Shown here piece by piece: positions 9,999 to 21,619 of a stretch of 64,000 nucleotides of DNA; the stretch's first letter is position 1, and each line of letters starts with the position of its first letter. Source of the stretch: Gammaproteobacteria bacterium. GTDB taxonomy: Bacteria > Pseudomonadota > Gammaproteobacteria > UBA4575. Both the position numbers and the translations under genes were made by a program. The DNA is taken from contig JAJDYY010000008.1 in the NCBI GenBank assembly GCA_022824965.1, forward strand, positions 734,447 through 798,446, written 5' to 3'. Under the pieces are notes generated by a model, which was given only the letters and a program-made list of their open reading frames with translations, made no database searches and was not told the origin of the DNA.

Positions 9999-11099
9999 AT
10001 GCAATTATCTATTACCCGCGAAGATCTGCTCACACCCCTGCGTCAAGTGATCGGCGCCGTGGAACGCCAGCAAACCATCCCCGCACTGGGTCACCTGCTG
10101 CTGGTCGCCGAGGACGGGGAGCTGTCTTTTACCGCCACGGATCTTGAGATCGAGCTGGTCGCCAAGATCAAGACCCCGTTCGAACAGGAAGGCAGCACGA
10201 CCGCCCCCGCGCGGAAACTCCTGGACATCTGCTTAGCCCTGCCAAGCGAATCCAAGGTGGAAATCAGCGCTGCGGACGGCAAGGTCAAGGTGCACTCCGG
10301 GCGCAGCCGCTTCACGCTGGCCAGTGTGCCCGCGGAGGATTTTCCCCGGATTCACGAAGTGGAACTCGACGAGCGGGTCACCCTGACCCAGGGGGAGCTT
10401 CGCGGTCTGATCGACCGGGCCTCCTTTGCCATGGCCCAGCAGGACGTGCGCTACTACCTGAACGGGCTGCTGCTTGAAATCGACCCGGAGCAGACCCGCA
10501 CGGTCGCCACTGACGGCCATCGCCTGGCCCTGTCGCAGATCGCGCACAGCTCCGAAGTCGAGGCGGACCGGCGCATCATCATGCCACGCAAGGGAGTGCA
10601 GGAACTGCAGCGCCTGCTGGACGACGACGAGGCGCAGATTACCGTGTCACTCGGCAAAAACCACGTTCAGGTCAATATTGACGGGGTACAGATGACCTCC
10701 AAGCTGATCGAGGGACGGTTCCCCGAATACCAGCGCGTGCTGCCGGAGCAGGAGGGAGACCTGGCGCGGATGGACAAGGCCACGCTCAAGCAGGCACTGG
10801 GCCGGGTGGCGATCCTGTGCAATGAAAAATACAAGGGCGTGCGCCTGATCCTGGACAGCGACAGCCTGGTCATCCAGGCTCACAACCCGGAGCACGAGCA
10901 GGCCGAGGACGAGATTGAAATACAGTACAGCGGCGAAAAGCACGAGGTCGGGTTCAACGTGCAGTACCTGCTGGACGTGCTCAACGTGATGGAAACCGAA
11001 GCGGTGGACTTCTACATCCGGGACGGCAACAGCAGCGTGCTGATCCTGCCCGCGGGCAATGAAGACAGCCGTTACGTCGTCATGCCGATGCGGCTGTAG
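9999..11099 (+). CDS. dnaN: DNA polymerase III beta sliding clamp DnaN
   Basis: DnaN forms the dimeric ring that tethers DNA polymerase III and other clamp-binding proteins to DNA. The 366-residue protein starts MQLSITREDLLTPLRQV. It shows the clamp-family segments RYYLNGLLLE, TVATDGHRLA and FNVQYLLDVL, and ends in the conserved YVVMPMRL. It is the second gene of the origin operon and stops 20 bases before recF. Confidence 0.97.
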   Translation: MQLSITREDLLTPLRQVIGAVERQQTIPALGHLLLVAEDGELSFTATDLEIELVAKIKTPFEQEGSTTAPARKLLDICLALPSESKVEISAADGKVKVHSGRSRFTLASVPAEDFPRIHEVELDERVTLTQGELRGLIDRASFAMAQQDVRYYLNGLLLEIDPEQTRTVATDGHRLALSQIAHSSEVEADRRIIMPRKGVQELQRLLDDDEAQITVSLGKNHVQVNIDGVQMTSKLIEGRFPEYQRVLPEQEGDLARMDKATLKQALGRVAILCNEKYKGVRLILDSDSLVIQAHNPEHEQAEDEIEIQYSGEKHEVGFNVQYLLDVLNVMETEAVDFYIRDGNSSVLILPAGNEDSRYVVMPMRL

Positions 11100-11119
11100 C
11101 CGCGCGCCGGTTCCTGCCG

Positions 11120-12199
11120 TTGCAGCTGTGTAGCCTGTCCGCGCGCAACTTCAGGCTGATCGAGCAGCTGGAGATCGAGCCTGACCCGCAGGTGACCCTG
11201 TTCTGGGGCCAAAACGGTGCCGGCAAGACCAGCATTCTGGAGACCGTGGACTTCCTGAGCCGCGGGCGCAGCTTTCGAAGCCGCCGCCTCGATGCCCTGC
11301 TGCGAAAGGGTGCCCGCACGCTGACCGTGAGCGGGACCGTGCACGAAGCGGGGGTCCCGACCCACCTGGGAATCGAGAAAAGTGCACGCGGGCGCAACCT
11401 GCGCTGCAACCACCGCAAGGCCGAAACCCTGTCCGCACACGCTGCGCGGCTGCCGGTGGTGGCCCTGCATCCGGACAGCCACCGTCTGGTCCAGGGAGGC
11501 GCCCGGTACCGCAGGAATTACCTGGACTGGTCCGCGTTTCACGTGAAACCCGATTTTCTGCCCGCCTGGCGTGAATACAGCCGCTGCCTGCGCCAGCGCA
11601 ACCAGGCCCTGCGCCAGCGGGGCAGCGCCCGGGAAATCCAGGCATGGACGCAAAAGACTGCGGTTGCAGGCGAACGTGTGAGCCTTGCAAGATCGAGCGT
11701 GATCGAGGAGATAAAGCCTATTTTTTCGACATTTAGCTGCAAGTTATTGCCGGAGGCCGAGTCTGGCCTGCGCTACTACCGGGGCTGGCCGGCCGAATCA
11801 CGGAGTCTCGAGGCCGCCTTGGCCGGGGCCCGCAGCCGCGAGCAGCGCACCCTGGCCACCCACTGGGGCCCGCACCGTGCGGAGCTGGCCCTTTCGCTGA
11901 ATCGCCAGCCCGCGGCGCAGGTGGCCTCCAGGGGACAGCAGAAACTGCTGGCCATGAGCCTGCTGCTCGCACAGGTCGCCCACCTGCAGGCGCACTCGCG
12001 GCGAAACTGCGCGGTGCTGCTGGATGACATCGGTGCGGAACTCGACCGCGACCATGCCCAGGCACTGGTCCGGGAGTTGGCCGCGCTGGGCTGCCAGGCC
12101 TTCATGACGGCGCTGGTCCCGGAAGACGTGGACCTGCAGGCCTGGTCGCAGGCGCGCATGTTTCACGTGAAACAGGGAACATGCGAGCCCTCGGGCTGA
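11120..12199 (+). CDS. recF: DNA replication and repair protein RecF
   Basis: RecF is an SMC-like ATPase that helps load RecA at single-strand gaps. The Walker A motif GQNGAGKTS is at about residues 30-38, the signature region is SRGQQKLLAMSLLLAQ, and Walker B is CAVLLDDIGAELD. The start is TTG at 11120, 20 bases after dnaN, with no clear ribosome-binding site. Two parS-like palindromes are embedded in the coding sequence (11536-11549 and 12159-12174). Confidence 0.95.
   Translation: MQLCSLSARNFRLIEQLEIEPDPQVTLFWGQNGAGKTSILETVDFLSRGRSFRSRRLDALLRKGARTLTVSGTVHEAGVPTHLGIEKSARGRNLRCNHRKAETLSAHAARLPVVALHPDSHRLVQGGARYRRNYLDWSAFHVKPDFLPAWREYSRCLRQRNQALRQRGSAREIQAWTQKTAVAGERVSLARSSVIEEIKPIFSTFSCKLLPEAESGLRYYRGWPAESRSLEAALAGARSREQRTLATHWGPHRAELALSLNRQPAAQVASRGQQKLLAMSLLLAQVAHLQAHSRRNCAVLLDDIGAELDRDHAQALVRELAALGCQAFMTALVPEDVDLQAWSQARMFHVKQGTCEPSG
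11536..11549. promoter_or_regulatory. parS-like ParB-binding site 1 (inside recF)
   Basis: GTTTCACGTGAAAC is a perfect 14-base palindrome identical to the core of the bacterial parS consensus. Only the outermost bases of the 16-mer deviate. It is read through in recF and lies about 1.6 kb from the candidate oriC, a normal position for a centromere-like site. Confidence 0.8.
12159..12174. promoter_or_regulatory. parS ParB-binding site 2 (3' end of recF)
   Basis: TGTTTCACGTGAAACA is an exact 16-base match to the canonical chromosomal parS site. It lies in the last codons of recF, 623 bases from site 1. With parA-parB present about 10 kb away, it is almost certainly functional. Confidence 0.92.
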
Positions 12200-12212
12200 A
12201 GCACTGCTATAA

Positions 12213-14648
<2,436 letters not shown>

Positions 14649-14747
14649 GGGTCCGGACCCGGGAATGGGGCCGGCGTGTTCAGTAAAACTCGTTATAAAT
14701 CAAAAGCCTATGGATATAAAGCCAGGGATGCACGGGGACATTGAGAC

Positions 14748-15515
14748 ATGAGGATTGCCTCCTGGAACGTCAATTCACTGCGGGTGCGCCTGGCGCAGGT
14801 GCTGGACTGGCTGCAGGACAACCCGGTCGATGTGCTGGCCCTGCAGGAGACCAAGCTGGTGGACGAGGAATTTCCGGTACAGGAAATCCGCGAGGCCGGC
14901 TACCACGCACAGTATTCCGGCCAGAAAACCTACAACGGGGTGGCGATCCTGAGCCGCGAGCCCGCCGCCGAGGTCCAGGCCGGGGTCGATGGACTGGAGG
15001 ACCCCCAGCGCCGGATCCTGGCCGCTACGGTCGGGGACGTGCGGGTCCTGAACCTGTACGTGGTCAACGGCTCGGAGGTGGGTTCCGAGAAATACGCCTA
15101 CAAGCTGGACTGGCTCGAGAAGGTGACCGCCTTCCTGCGCACCGACCTGCAGCACCACCCCCGCTACGTGGTGCTCGGCGATTTCAACATTGCCCCGGAA
15201 GACCAGGATGTACATGACCCGAAAGCCTGGGAGGGCTCCATCCTGTGCAGTGACCGGGAGCGCGAGGCCCTGCAGGCGATACTCGGACTTGGCTTTGCCG
15301 ACACCTTTCGCCTGTTCGAGCAAGAGCAGGACAGTTTCAGCTGGTGGGACTACCGTGCGGCGGGCTTTCGCCGCAATCTCGGCCTGCGCATCGACCTGAT
15401 CCTGGCCAGTGCCGAGCTGGAAGCCGTGTGCAGTTTCAGCACCATCGACAAGGAGCCGCGCAGTAACGAGCGCCCGTCCGACCATGCTCCGGTGATTGCT
15501 GAGTTCGACCTCTAA
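14748..15515 (+). CDS. xth: Exodeoxyribonuclease III (XthA family)
   Basis: This AP endonuclease/3'-5' exonuclease of the EEP fold acts in base excision repair. Catalytic positions can be followed: N7 (MRIASWN), E34 (LALQETK), the Asp/Asn pair in LGDFNIA, GLRIDLI and the terminal SDHAPV. The length of 255 residues is normal. A second family member (18237-19013) lies 3 kb away. The 99-base gap after gyrB has no obvious terminator. Confidence 0.93.
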   Translation: MRIASWNVNSLRVRLAQVLDWLQDNPVDVLALQETKLVDEEFPVQEIREAGYHAQYSGQKTYNGVAILSREPAAEVQAGVDGLEDPQRRILAATVGDVRVLNLYVVNGSEVGSEKYAYKLDWLEKVTAFLRTDLQHHPRYVVLGDFNIAPEDQDVHDPKAWEGSILCSDREREALQAILGLGFADTFRLFEQEQDSFSWWDYRAAGFRRNLGLRIDLILASAELEAVCSFSTIDKEPRSNERPSDHAPVIAEFDL

Positions 15516-15748
15516 AAGAGTCTAATTTGCGGCCATAATTCGCTAAAATACTTAAAATTACTCCATCTTGTAATTTACGCGATCTCGCCCAAGAGCCGGA
15601 TCCAGGCAGAGACATGCCGGCTGGCCCCCCGCGTTTGCTAATCCGGGCCTGTTTTGCTAAAAGTCTGCTGACAGGGGACCTTGCCCGGGGGTGCCCAGAC
15701 CTAGGCTCTAAGAACAATGACAGGACCCCTGCGGGGAGGGAGCGGCCG
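15516..15748. other. Intergenic region upstream of the orphan parA
   Basis: This is a 233-base non-coding stretch. Its first part is AT-rich, up to about 15,580, and the rest is GC-rich with a short inverted repeat near 15,700. It probably holds the promoter of the downstream ParA-like gene. I see no RNA gene in it. Confidence 0.4.
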
Positions 15749-16387
15749 ATGCGCAATATCATGGTGATCAATTCCAAGGGGGGCTCTGGGAAATCCACCA
15801 TTGCGACCAATTTGGCGGCCTACTTCGCCCTTCAGAACCAGTCCGTCGTGCTCATGGACCACGACCCCCAGGGCTCCAGCACGCAGTGGCTCAGGGCCCG
15901 CCCGCCCGGGCGTCCACCGATCCGCGGCATCGCCACCTATGAAAAGGCAGCCCGGCGGGCCGGGCGCAATACGGATTACGTGATCATGGACGTTCCTGCT
16001 GGCCTGCACGGCAGCGCCCTGAGCAAAATGGTGGGCCGGGCGCAAACCATTCTGATCCCGGTGCTGCCCTCTCCGATCGATATGCGCGCGGCGACCGATT
16101 TCATTGCCGAGATCCGCAACTGTGCCCCGGTAGCGCGAAAGCGTGCCAAGCTGGCCCTGCTCGCCAACCGTTCGCGCGACTACACCAACATCTACTGGGA
16201 ACTGGACGACTTCCTGAGCCGCCAACGCATCCCGTTCCTGACCATGCTGCGCGACAGCCAGCACTATATCCGGGCAGCCGAACGCGGACTGGGAATCTTC
16301 GAGATGGCGCCTGCCGCCACCGCGCTCGACCGTGAACAGTGGCAGCCCATCATCAAATGGGTGAAGAGCAAGCGCAGCCGGCCATAG
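15749..16387 (+). CDS. Orphan ParA/MinD-family ATPase
   Basis: This is a 212-residue deviant-Walker ATPase that positions cargo using the nucleoid or membrane. The ATG at 15749 has a GAGGG ribosome-binding site and puts the Walker A motif KGGSGKST at residues 10-17. LMDHDPQGSS and YVIMDVPAG (Walker B) follow. No ParB or MinE partner is adjacent. An L,D-transpeptidase gene overlaps its 3' end. The fast-evolving C-terminal half fits orphan ParAs that place chemoreceptor arrays, carboxysomes or similar cargo. The actual cargo cannot be told from sequence. Confidence 0.85.
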   Translation: MRNIMVINSKGGSGKSTIATNLAAYFALQNQSVVLMDHDPQGSSTQWLRARPPGRPPIRGIATYEKAARRAGRNTDYVIMDVPAGLHGSALSKMVGRAQTILIPVLPSPIDMRAATDFIAEIRNCAPVARKRAKLALLANRSRDYTNIYWELDDFLSRQRIPFLTMLRDSQHYIRAAERGLGIFEMAPAATALDREQWQPIIKWVKSKRSRP

Positions 16388-16872
16388 CCGCTTTCCACCC
16401 GCAGCCAGGCCCGGGCACGCACGACAGCCCGCAGGCCCGAGAGTTCAGGGCCGACCGTGTGGTGGTCGAAAAGGCGAAACGCACGCTGTGCCTGTACCGC
16501 GGGCAAGAGGTTGTGAAGCGCTACCCGGTGGCCCTCGGCCAGCAGCCCCTGGGACCCAAGCGTTGCGCCGGTGATCAGCGCACCCCGGAAGGCCGCTACA
16601 CGCTGGACTGGCGCAATGCCGACAGCAAGTACTTCCGTTCCATGCACATCTCCTATCCGGACCGCCGCGACCGCCGGCATGCGCACAGCCACGGCCTGGA
16701 CCCGGGCGGCGAAATCATGATCCACGGCGCCCCCGGGGACCCGGGCGAGAGCGCGCGCCTGCTCGGCAAGGGCGCCGACTGGACGGCGGGCTGTATCGCG
16801 GTACGGGATGAGCACATGCAAGAGATCTGGGATGCGGTGGAGGACGGAACCCCGATCGAGATCCTGCCCTGA
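16339..16872 (+). CDS. L,D-transpeptidase (YkuD-domain) family protein
   Basis: YkuD enzymes form 3-3 peptidoglycan cross-links or anchor lipoproteins through a catalytic Cys. The domain covers about residues 40-176. His129 in IMIHGAP and Cys152 in DWTAGCIAV form the catalytic signature. The frame begins with a GTG 49 bases inside the upstream ParA gene, with an ATG six codons later. No signal peptide or membrane segment is visible from either start, which is odd for a periplasmic enzyme. Either export is non-classical, the start is misjudged, or the protein has another role. Confidence 0.85.
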   Translation: MAAHHQMGEEQAQPAIAAFHPQPGPGTHDSPQAREFRADRVVVEKAKRTLCLYRGQEVVKRYPVALGQQPLGPKRCAGDQRTPEGRYTLDWRNADSKYFRSMHISYPDRRDRRHAHSHGLDPGGEIMIHGAPGDPGESARLLGKGADWTAGCIAVRDEHMQEIWDAVEDGTPIEILP

Positions 16873-16879
16873 CCGGGCA

Positions 16880-16900
16880 GGCCGGGGCGTGCAACCGGCC
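16880..16900. terminator. Candidate bidirectional terminator
   Basis: Six-base arms GGCCGG (16880-16885) and CCGGCC (16895-16900) lie between the convergent L,D-transpeptidase and AmpG-like genes. There is no U-tract, so the call is tentative. Confidence 0.35.
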
Positions 16901-18240
16901 TAGGCCTGTACGCGCACCGAGGCCGGGGTGCCCAGCGGGCGGTCCCTGCGACTCAGCAGGTAGATGGCGAGCAGTACGGCCGGGATGCCCAGCCCGCCGG
17001 CATACAGGAAGAAATGGATGTAGCCGAAATCGTCCACGACCTTTCCGGAGAAGCCGCCGATGAATTTTGCCGGCAGCAGCATCAGGGAACTGAACAGCGC
17101 ATACTGGGTGGCCGTGTAGGCACGGTTGGTGAGGCTGGACAGGTAGGCGATAAAGGTGGAGCCCGCAATGCCGCCACTCAGGTTGTCCGCGGTGATGACC
17201 ATTGCCAGCAGCACAATTTCGGGCCCCTGGGTGGCCAGCCAGGCAAACACCAGGTTGGTGACCACGACCAGCACCGCAGCGACGATCAGCATGCGGAAAA
17301 TGCCATAGCGCATCACCAGCACCCCGCCCAGCAGCGCGCCCACGATGGTGACAATGACCCCGAAGGTCTTCGATACCCAGCCGATCTGCTCATCCGAGAA
17401 GCCCATGTCGACATACAGCGGGCCCGTCATGACCCCCATGGTGATGTCGCTGATGCGAAACAGCCCGATGAACAGCAAGATGACCAGCGCCATGAGCCCG
17501 TTGCGGCGGAAGAATTCCACGAAGGGCTGGACCACGGCCTCGACGAACCAGCAGCCGAGGCGAAGCAGGGCGCCCGCCTGCGTATCCTGGACCACGGGTC
17601 GTGGCGGGTGCTCGGGTTCTGCGACGATGAGCGTGGTGGCCATGCCCACCAGCATGCAGCAGCCCATGACGAAATAGGCGGTGTTCCAGGAATAGTTTCC
17701 CGCGATGATCAAGGCGCCGCCCCCGGCCAGGATCATTCCCAGCCGATAGCCCATCTGGTAGGTCGCCGCCATGGCCCCCTGCAGGTCATCGGCCACCGCC
17801 TCGATACGCCAGGCATCGATACTGATGTCCTGGGTCGCCGACGAGAAGGCGACCAGCAGCGCGGCCAGCACCAGTGCGGTCAACTGTGCGCCCGGGTGAT
17901 TGCCGGCCATCAGCCACAGTCCGACCAGGACACCGATCTGGGCGAGCAGCATCCAGCTGCGGCGCTGTCCCAGCCAACCGGTCAGCAGCGGCAGGCGCAG
18001 GCGATCGACCAGGGGCGCCCAGGCGAACTTGAATCCATACAGGATCGCCACCCAGGAGACGTAGCCGATGGTGGTACGATCAATCCCTTCCCGGCGCAGC
18101 CACACGGACAGGGTGCCAAACACGAGCAACAGGGGCAGCCCTGCGGAGAATCCCAGAAACAGCATGGCCAGCACCCGTGGCCGGGTATAGACGGCGAAGG
18201 CCTGGCGCCACTGCCGGGCATTTTCGTGTGCTGAACTCAA
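16900..18240 (-). CDS. ampG: AmpG-like muropeptide permease (MFS)
   Basis: AmpG imports anhydro-muropeptides released by cell-wall turnover. About twelve hydrophobic segments are visible. The family N-terminal segment RVLAMLFLGFSAGLPLLLVF and the motif QDISIDAWRIE are typical of the AmpG branch of the major facilitator superfamily. I propose a TTG start at 18240, overlapping the upstream stop codon as TTGA. It gives 446 residues with a short cytoplasmic lead. A longer open frame upstream is only the reverse reading of the exonuclease gene. It is probably co-translated with the Crc-like exonuclease III. Confidence 0.88.
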   Translation of the reverse strand: MSSAHENARQWRQAFAVYTRPRVLAMLFLGFSAGLPLLLVFGTLSVWLRREGIDRTTIGYVSWVAILYGFKFAWAPLVDRLRLPLLTGWLGQRRSWMLLAQIGVLVGLWLMAGNHPGAQLTALVLAALLVAFSSATQDISIDAWRIEAVADDLQGAMAATYQMGYRLGMILAGGGALIIAGNYSWNTAYFVMGCCMLVGMATTLIVAEPEHPPRPVVQDTQAGALLRLGCWFVEAVVQPFVEFFRRNGLMALVILLFIGLFRISDITMGVMTGPLYVDMGFSDEQIGWVSKTFGVIVTIVGALLGGVLVMRYGIFRMLIVAAVLVVVTNLVFAWLATQGPEIVLLAMVITADNLSGGIAGSTFIAYLSSLTNRAYTATQYALFSSLMLLPAKFIGGFSGKVVDDFGYIHFFLYAGGLGIPAVLLAIYLLSRRDRPLGTPASVRVQA

Positions 18241-19013
18241 ATCGATAGGTCGTACTCTATGGTGAGCGGGGCATGATCGGAGAATCTTTCCCGGGTGTAG
18301 ATTTCCGCCTGCCGGATCTTGCCTTTCAGCTCGGGGCTTGCCACATGGTAATCGATGCGCCAACCGACATTCTTGGCCCAGGCCTGACCGCGGTTCGACC
18401 ACCAGGTGTACTGGTCTTCCAGCTGGTTGACCTCGCGAAACGCGTCCAGGTACCCGACATCATAGAACAGCGTATCCAGCCATGCACGCTCTTCCGGCAG
18501 GAAGCCGGAGTTTTTCTGGTTGCCGCGCCAGTTTTTCAGATCGATCTTCTTGTGGGCGATGTTCCAGTCGCCACAGATGATGTAGGCGCGGCGCCGGCGC
18601 TTCAGTTTTTTCAGGTGTCGCATGAAGCTGTCCATGAAACGGAACTTGGCCTGCTGGCGCTCGTCACTGGAAGACCCGGACGGTGCGTACAGGGACACGA
18701 CCGAGAGGGCATCGAACTGGTATTCCAGGTAACGGCCCTCCTCGTCGAATTCACGGTCACCGTAACTTCGAATGACCCGTTGCGGCGCCTGTCGGCTGTA
18801 GAGGGCCACGCCGCTGTAGCCCTTTTTCAGCGCATCCACATACGCGCAGTGGTAGCCGTCCGGGAAAAACGCGGCATCGTGTTCGAGCTGATGGACCTGG
18901 GCCTTGGTTTCCTGCACGCAGACCAGGTCGGCCTGCTGGGCCGCAAGCCAGTCAAAGAATCCTTTGCGGGCGGCGGCCCGGATACCGTTGGCATTGAGGG
19001 TGATGATGCGCAT
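18237..19013 (-). CDS. Exodeoxyribonuclease III, Crc-like subgroup
   Basis: This is a 258-residue EEP-fold nuclease. Its segments NGIRAAARKGFFDWL, KLKRRRRAYIICGDWN and FLPEERAWLD resemble the Pseudomonas Crc group, which also lies next to pyrE. Unlike Pseudomonas Crc, whose active site is degenerate, the catalytic residues are kept: N7, E35 (VCVQETK), the D/N pair of GDWNIA, GWRIDY and FSDHAP. It is therefore probably an active nuclease rather than an Hfq-partner regulator. The ATG at 19013 was chosen over an in-frame start 15 codons upstream. Confidence 0.88.
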   Translation of the reverse strand: MRIITLNANGIRAAARKGFFDWLAAQQADLVCVQETKAQVHQLEHDAAFFPDGYHCAYVDALKKGYSGVALYSRQAPQRVIRSYGDREFDEEGRYLEYQFDALSVVSLYAPSGSSSDERQQAKFRFMDSFMRHLKKLKRRRRAYIICGDWNIAHKKIDLKNWRGNQKNSGFLPEERAWLDTLFYDVGYLDAFREVNQLEDQYTWWSNRGQAWAKNVGWRIDYHVASPELKGKIRQAEIYTRERFSDHAPLTIEYDLSI

Positions 19014-19115
19014 GGTGTGCAAGAATAATCGCTGCGATGGTGGAATGCACGGACTCATCCGGTGTCGGTGGGCGGTTGGGCTGGCGATAAAACCGCACCG
19101 AGCGAGAGCCCGAGA

Positions 19116-19811
19116 TCAGGTAGGAAAATCGAAATACGTGTCGGGCCAGGGCTCGTCCTTGAGGGTAAAGTGCCACCACTCCTGGGCGTAGGGAGCGAAC
19201 CCGTGGGCGCGCATCAGCTTGTGCAAGAGCATGCGGTTGGCGCGCTGCTGGGCATTGACCTGCGGGCTGTGCGGCGAGGAGATCGGCCCGAAAAAATCAA
19301 ACGGTGAGCCCATGTCGAGTTCGTGAACCTGCCCGTTATCATCTCGCGAGACCAGAGTGAGGTCGATGGTGCTTCCGCGCGAATGGCTGGAGCGTGCGGC
19401 GATGTAGCCCTCCTTGAACAGGTTTTGCTTGTCGACATCGGGATAGTAGTTGGCCTTGGTCTGCTGCTCACCGAGATTCTTGCCCCAGCGAACAAAATGG
19501 TCGACTGCGCGTTGCGGCCGGTAGGCATCGAAGACCTTGAGACCCAGCCCGAAGGGACGCAGGGATCTCTGGACCTTGGCCAGCGCGTCGGCGGCCGGAG
19601 CGGACAACACCGCATGCCCATACCGGTACCCGTCAATGGGCTCGCCGACAAAATTGTGTTCCGTGAAGTAGCGGAGGTCCATGACCAGGTCCGGGATGAC
19701 CTGGTCCAGATAGACGAAACCCTCCGCCAGCACAGGGCGCTCACTGGCGAGCGCAGCGGGGGCAACCAGGAAGGCCACGAGCTGGATCATGGCAAGGAGA
19801 GTGCTTCGCAT
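19116..19811 (-). CDS. D-alanyl-D-alanine dipeptidase, VanX/DdpX family
   Basis: VanX-type enzymes are zinc peptidases that cleave D-Ala-D-Ala. A signal peptide (MRSTLLAMIQLVAFLVAPAA, cleavage near LAS-ER) indicates the periplasm. The zinc and catalytic motifs are SSHSRGSTID (SxHxxGxxxD) and EWWHF, with KVFDAYRP upstream, as in the family. The 231 residues are close to the usual length. No vanA or vanH neighbour exists, so a role in wall-peptide salvage beside AmpG is more likely than glycopeptide resistance. Confidence 0.92.
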   Translation of the reverse strand: MRSTLLAMIQLVAFLVAPAALASERPVLAEGFVYLDQVIPDLVMDLRYFTEHNFVGEPIDGYRYGHAVLSAPAADALAKVQRSLRPFGLGLKVFDAYRPQRAVDHFVRWGKNLGEQQTKANYYPDVDKQNLFKEGYIAARSSHSRGSTIDLTLVSRDDNGQVHELDMGSPFDFFGPISSPHSPQVNAQQRANRMLLHKLMRAHGFAPYAQEWWHFTLKDEPWPDTYFDFPT

Positions 19812-20005
19812 GTGTTAATTTTCGCAACTGCACCTGCATCAAAGCAAGGATTCCGCGGTGACCAATGAAAAAGGCATTGCTCCCAGGCCCCGGACTCCGA
19901 CATCCGCTCCGGGACCACAAAGCTTCTTACGATCTGGTGGGCCGACAGGTACAATCTACGCATCCAATCTCGGGAGTGGAGTATTGATCGCATGGAAGAA
20001 GACCG
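19812..20005. other. Divergent intergenic region between the VanX-like gene and pyrE
   Basis: This 194-base gap separates the minus-strand dipeptidase from plus-strand pyrE and must carry both promoters. A GGAAGAAG ribosome-binding site lies just before the pyrE ATG. I see no other clear signal. Confidence 0.4.
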
Positions 20006-20671
20006 ATGACCCGAACGGACATCAACAACAGCCAGGCATTCATCCAGTTTGCGGTTGAGAAAGACGTCATCCAGTTTGGCGAGTTCACGCTCAAGTCCAA
20101 ACGGGTGGCGCCCTATTTCTTCAACACCAGCCTGTTCCATGACGGCCGGTCGCTGGAGCGGCTCAGCCGCTTTTATGCCGAAGCCATCGTGCAGGCCAGG
20201 CTTGGTGCCGACATGCTGTTCGGGCCTGCCTACAAGGGCATCCCCCTGGTGGCGGCGGTCGCCATGACCCTGGCCCGGGAACACGGCATCAACCTGCCCT
20301 ATGCCTTCAACCGCAAGGAAGCCAAGCTGCATGGCGACCAGGGCAGCGTCGTCGGTGCGCCCCTGCAGGGGCAGGTGCTGATCGTCGATGACGTGCTCAC
20401 GGCCGGGACCGCGGTGGATGAGGCGGTATCGATCATCCGGGCTTGCGGGGCGAAGCCGAAGGGCGTGGTGATCGCGTTTGATCGCAGGGAATGGGGTGCC
20501 ACCCAGGGTCAACTGGCCACCGAGGAGATCGGGCAGCGACACGGCATCGAAGTTGTCTCGGTGGCGAGCATCGAGGATCTCATCAAGCATGCGGGCACCG
20601 GGGCCTGCGACCCGGAGCAGGTGAGACGTATCCGATCGTACCTGCAAACGTTCGGCAAGCCCCTGGCCTGA
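20006..20671 (+). CDS. pyrE: Orotate phosphoribosyltransferase PyrE
   Basis: PyrE converts orotate and PRPP to OMP in pyrimidine synthesis. The 221-residue protein has the PRPP-binding motif QVLIVDDVLTAGTA at about 125-138, with the substrate loop (FNRKEAKLHGDQG) and FGPAYKGIPL before it. It converges with argB. PyrF, the next enzyme of the pathway, is encoded about 20 kb away at 40363. Confidence 0.96.
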   Translation: MTRTDINNSQAFIQFAVEKDVIQFGEFTLKSKRVAPYFFNTSLFHDGRSLERLSRFYAEAIVQARLGADMLFGPAYKGIPLVAAVAMTLAREHGINLPYAFNRKEAKLHGDQGSVVGAPLQGQVLIVDDVLTAGTAVDEAVSIIRACGAKPKGVVIAFDRREWGATQGQLATEEIGQRHGIEVVSVASIEDLIKHAGTGACDPEQVRRIRSYLQTFGKPLA

Positions 20672-20689
20672 GGCGCGCGCCAACGCCTC
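20670..20689. terminator. Candidate terminator between pyrE and argB
   Basis: Arms GAGGCG (20670-20675) and CGCCTC (20684-20689) form a hairpin in the 24-base convergent gap between the pyrE and argB stops. No clear U-tract is present. Confidence 0.35.
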
Positions 20690-20695
20690 GGGGAA

Positions 20696-21595
<900 letters not shown>

Positions 21596-21619
21596 CTATT
21601 CTATCCGGGATCGCGCCGC

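Noticed and set aside
19116..19811. VanX homologue read as vancomycin resistance
   Set aside because: No vanA/vanH/vanRS neighbours, and Gram-negative DdpX-type enzymes serve in D-Ala-D-Ala salvage.
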